A DNA stretch of 64,000 nucleotides from Symsagittifera roscoffensis (lineage: Eukaryota > Xenacoelomorpha > Acoela > Convolutidae), in the NCBI RefSeq assembly GCF_963678635.1, contig NC_087065.1, forward strand, positions 31,686,252 to 31,750,251, given 5' to 3'. This document shows, piece by piece, positions 61,333 through 64,000 of this stretch. The notes under the pieces are model-generated. The model was not told the DNA's origin and made no database searches. It was given only the letters and a program-made list of their open reading frames with translations. Position 1 is the stretch's first letter, and every line of letters begins with the position of its first letter. Both the position numbers and the translations under genes were made by a program.

Positions 61333-61710
61333 GGTGTTGAACAGTTTGACTCAAAAAAATTCACTAAAGTCCCAAAAAAATTCACTAACAATTATAGAAT
61401 CTCAAAATTTACCAAAATTGCAGAAATCGGACGTAGACTCGCAGATATCTCATTTTGAGTGGACTCTGCATAATGGTAGAAGAAACATTCACATAGGATA
61501 CCGATCTAACACCAAAAACTAGAGCTTGTAGAATATCGTAGAAATGGAAATCAATGAAAAAATAGTTAATCTTTACAACTACAAAGAGAAGAATATGATA
61601 AACTACTCGATATGCTTCCTTCATTACTAGGTTATGTAGAGACCTTAAAAAAATCTTGTATCATTATTGACGAATGCACTGTAGAAAATGAATGTACAGA
61701 AATTGAATGA
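61333..61710 (+). pseudogene. Broken unrecognised Polinton gene
   Basis: One frame carries two coding-like stretches separated by several stops. First is a basic one with 'FTKVPKKFTNNYRISKFTK' and 'IAEIGRRLADI' (61,345-61,456). Then comes 'LQREEYDKLLDMLPSLLGY' with a Cys-containing tail ending at TGA 61,708. The first half is strongly positive, as in nucleic-acid or capsid-interior proteins; that is only a suggestion. It may be an exon set of the same gene as a neighbour. No family is recognised. Confidence 0.45.
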
Positions 61711-61795
61711 AATCCTAAGAATTTTTGAGATTATTAAGCAAAATTTCTCATGAAATACAAAAATTAAAAATTTATTTCTTTGTACCTGTTTTGTT

Positions 61796-62601
61796 TTGGA
61801 TCCGTACACAATATTAAAAGAAATGGACCCAAAATTTCCTTTTGGAGGACTAACTGGATACGGAAATTCCTGTATGGATTACTTTTTTGCAAACTCCAAA
61901 AATTTTACACTACATGTATTTCTACATGACTCTGCTGGATCTGTGAAACCTACTACGATAAGAGGACCTGGGTATTGTTATGTTGCACCTAGTCTCCCCA
62001 ATTCATGCTTTCTTTGTCACGTGACTGGATTATTTTTCTGTTTGTAAGTTAAAATATTCGCTTCATCAGTATTTGCATTGTTTGATAATCATTTTAACCT
62101 AAAAACTCCAGAGAAAACAGTTAACAGATTGAGTCTAGTTGTTTCGGATATTAAATGTATTGAAAACAATATAGTGAAAGAGTTAGGAGTTTATAAGGAT
62201 GGACAAACTGTAGGATATTCCTTTCTTCCTCCCAAAAAATTCAAATCAACATACCAATCTTCTTGGTTTACAAAGCATCTTCATGGAATCAACTGGAGCA
62301 GTGGTTACGAAAAATACACTGACCTTGAAAAAAAAATTGAAATATCTGGAAGTCACAGAAACGGAATTTTTTGCAAAAGAATATAAAAAAAGGCAATATT
62401 CTGTCAAAATTTTTGGAAACATAGATTATTAATTTGGATTACTAGGCTTGCCTTAAAGTTCAGTTTTTGATATTCAAAGATGAAGAATATGATTGGAGGT
62501 GTAGCCACTACCCATTTTGTCATGCCGAAACTCTTCACTGTGCAGAAAGAGAAGCATTTGCCCACGTAACATGGACTCGATGTTTTTTCAACAAGTTATA
62601 A
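61796..62601 (+). pseudogene. Broken Polinton-associated gene with Cys/His-rich C-terminus
   Basis: An open stretch (61,796-62,047; first ATG at 61,823) includes 'FPFGGLTGYGNSCMDYFF'. A second (62,078-62,386) includes 'KELGVYKDGQTVGYSFLPPK' and 'FTKHLHGINWSSGYEKYTDL', then shifts frame at a run of A bases near 62,330. The third piece contains 'INLDY', a stop, then 'CLKVQFLIFKDEEYDWRCSHY' with a final cluster of Cys and His and stop TAA at 62,599. From memory, nematode Polinton-linked proteins carry a similar tail (LD-Y-CPKVQ, then C-x2-H and HCAE), but I cannot name the function. Two or more frameshifts and an in-frame stop make it a relic. Confidence 0.6.
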
Positions 62602-62984
62602 ATTATAATAATCTAAATGTACGACCATTTTCAAACTTTAATTAATTTTTATTGTCAATTTTTTCTTTTTTGAGTTGAGATGGTCGATCAATGTGGCAAG
62701 CCCGTAAGTTTAGGAAATTCTGTTTTTGATGAAGAAAATCATGAACAAAAATCATGGAAATTGTTTGGACGTACATGTAATAGATTTCTTTTAATTTTTT
62801 TTGTGCCAATTTTTTGTTATAGTTTTGATGCTAGTATGTGCACTCGTTCGAATTATGTTATCCACAATATGTGAAGAAACAACATTTTGTGCAGCTTTCT
62901 TATCAATTTCAGTCGGTTATATTCTACCTTCTCCAAAGCTATGAACAAAATTTTATCTCTCAAAGAACAATTTTTTTCCCCTAG
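62602..62984 (+). other. Short coding-like pieces before the ATPase
   Basis: A 64-codon frame starts at ATG 62,680 ('MVDQCGKPVSLGNSVF') with a possible splice donor gtaatag at 62,777 and acceptor ttatag at 62,822. After it a different frame reads a hydrophobic stretch ('LMLVCALVRIMLSTICEETT') that could be a membrane segment. The ATPase would need an upstream exon or start in this interval. I cannot connect the pieces in one frame and leave the model open. Confidence 0.3.
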
Positions 62985-63808
62985 TTGGACCAAATGGATC
63001 TGGAAAATTTTATCTCATTTTTGATTGGTTGAAAATTGGTACTTTCCAACCAGCTTTCGAAAACTTTTTAAATTTTTATCAACATTCTCAACATCTTTAT
63101 AGTCAAGTGCAAAGAAAAAACCTTAAATTTACCCAAGGAGTAGATTTTGACTTGATTGAAAAACTTCCCAAAAACGGAACTAAGTATTTGCTTATATTTG
63201 ATGTTTCTTGTGAAGAAATTTCAAACTCCAAACAATTTGTAAAAACTGCCACTGCTGGAAGAGAGAATGGACTGAATACAATATACATCAAACACAATTT
63301 GTTTCATCGAAGCAAATTAGGAAGAGATGTAGAGTTACAAAATACACACACAGTCTTGTTCAAGTCGCTGAGGGAAGTTTCACAAATCAATACATTAAGT
63401 CAACAACTAATTCTAGGATCTCAATTGAAAGAGTGGTATCATGATGCAACATCCGTTCTTTATGATCATTTACTTATTGATTTAACCCCAAAAACAGTTG
63501 ATTCACTTATGTATTGCTCTAATAGTGGCTCAGTTGCAACAAAATTTTACTTACCAGCTGGAATAGAGACAAAAATTTAGGACGACGAGTACACAATACG
63601 TCTCTATTCTCCCAATATTTTAAAAACTTTCCATAAGGCTTCGAAAACATTTCATTCTCAATATTCCAAAAGATTTCATTCAGTTTCTGAGCGAGTGTTT
63701 AGTAAACCTATTAAGAGGAGAGCTCCGAGATCTTCGGAAAGAAGACGTAGAAAAATATCGAAAAGAAATTTCAGAACTAATACAAAAAAGAACTCCTCTA
63801 CACAATAG
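62985..63808 (+). pseudogene. Polinton FtsK/A32-like DNA-packaging ATPase, broken
   Basis: The reading frame opens at a good splice acceptor (ttttttcccctag, 62,984) with a P-loop 'VGPNGSGKF'. A Walker B-like 'LLIFDVSCEE' follows near 63,195-63,224, then 'IYIKHNLFHRSKLGRDVELQ' and 'HLLIDLTPKT'. That order is characteristic of Polinton packaging ATPases, which pump DNA into capsids in related viruses. The residue after the P-loop lysine is Phe; Ser or Thr is expected. The frame stops at TAG 63,578, yet it stays open for another 75 codons with a very basic tail (for example 'KRRAPRSSERRRRKISKRNF') to 63,808. I therefore infer a premature stop inside the former gene. The 5' exon is not identified. 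Confidence 0.82.
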
Positions 63809-63878
63809 AAGAATTGATTCAAGTTCAACTAAAGGGTTAGAATTGATATCTATTATCACCACTTTTGTCATTAAATGA
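63624..63878 (+). CDS. Polinton ORF overlapping the ATPase 3' end
   Basis: A frame offset by one from the ATPase is open from 63,624 to TGA 63,876. The convincing part is 'LRDLRKEDVEKYRKEISELI', a likely helix or coiled coil, followed by 'KGLELISIITTFVIK'. It has no ATG, so either the start was lost or an upstream exon supplies it. Overlapping or tightly packed genes are usual in Polintons. It ends just 10 bp before the next start codon. No function is assigned, and it may itself be a relic. Confidence 0.5.
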   Translation, partial: KLSIRLRKHFILNIPKDFIQFLSECLVNLLRGELRDLRKEDVEKYRKEISELIQKRTPLHNRRIDSSSTKGLELISIITTFVIK

Positions 63879-63888
63879 TTGACATAGA

Positions 63889-64000
63889 ATGGAACAGTTT
63901 GTTTTCATTCCGTACTCAGTTTATCAATCAAAAAGTACACTTCCAAGAAAACAAAAACTGGAACAAAAGCAAGAAAAAGAGGAGATTGTACCAAAAAATT
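63889..64000 (+). CDS. Start of a further Polinton ORF, cut by window end
   Basis: An ATG at 63,889 opens a frame that runs without a stop to the window edge (37 codons). It begins 'MEQFVFIPYSVYQSK', followed by a Lys/Glu/Gln-rich stretch. Its position right after the ATPase and the short coiled-coil frame fits the packed plus-strand gene block of the element. The product is not recognised and the length is unknown. Confidence 0.5.
   Translation, partial: MEQFVFIPYSVYQSKSTLPRKQKLEQKQEKEEIVPKN

Larger units (their letters stand above)
45697..64000. mobile_element. Degenerate Polinton/Maverick DNA transposon, left end to beyond window
   Basis: The element starts where the satellite unit breaks off after 'gaacaaactt' and an AG-initiated unique sequence begins. 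Polintons are large virus-like DNA transposons with protein-primed DNA polymerase B, an FtsK/A32-like packaging ATPase and other capsid-related genes. Here the polymerase is on the minus strand (46,195-55,366) and the ATPase on the plus strand (about 62,985-63,808), and both are broken. No integrase, protease or major capsid gene is visible before the window ends. At least 18.3 kb is present. The right end and the target-site duplication cannot be seen, so the exact left boundary is provisional. Confidence 0.88.

Noticed and set aside
62044-62069. A neat GT-AG intron (gtaagt to catcag) between the two open pieces of the Cys/His-rich gene
   Set aside because: Removing it puts the second piece out of frame by one base and gives an early stop, so the splice model is not supported without another change.
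55367-64000. Polinton integrase, adenovirus-like protease or major capsid gene
   Set aside because: I looked for their hallmark motifs in the readable pieces and did not find them. The unrecognised relics cannot be assigned to these families on what is visible.

Overview
The window looks like nuclear DNA of a nematode, most likely Caenorhabditis. It is AT-rich, it is dominated by tandem satellite DNA, and it ends in a decayed Polinton/Maverick element whose DNA polymerase B and packaging ATPase resemble the Caenorhabditis forms. The species call is inference from remembered protein families; no search was run. I see no intact cellular gene, no rRNA and no functional tRNA.

Region 1 (1-22,773) is a composite satellite. 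It has nine complete units and two partial ones, each marked by a GGGGCCCC palindrome, at 1159, 3663, 6169, 8631, 11092, 13563, 16067, 18282, 20501 and 22722. Spacings fall into three classes: A about 2,505 bp, B about 2,465 bp, C about 2,218 bp. The order is (B)-A-A-B-B-B-A-C-C-C. All classes share a boundary core and a GC-rich hairpin set in AT-rich DNA. A and B units also contain diverged monomers of about 520 bp.

Region 2 (22,774-45,696) is a second satellite of about 30 units, mostly about 675 bp. Most units carry, on the minus strand, a decayed tRNA-Ser(GCT)-like sequence, so this is a tRNA-derived satellite. It shows recent block duplications, a small inverted segment, and short units that lack the tRNA-like part.

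Region 3 (45,697-64,000, continuing past the window) is the Polinton. It starts abruptly inside a satellite unit with an AG terminus and subterminal palindromic repeats. Its polymerase gene (minus strand, 46,195-55,366) is broken and internally amplified: exonuclease/palm segments occur four times in tandem, and all four carry the same TGA. Next come a CCAAT-rich spacer, a broken unrecognised gene, a minisatellite and triplicated-spacer block (57.5-60.2 kb), several broken plus-strand genes, and a packaging ATPase with a damaged P-loop and an in-frame TAG. Two further reading frames follow, the last running off the window. Integrase, protease and major capsid genes are not visible here. The element looks dead as an autonomous unit.
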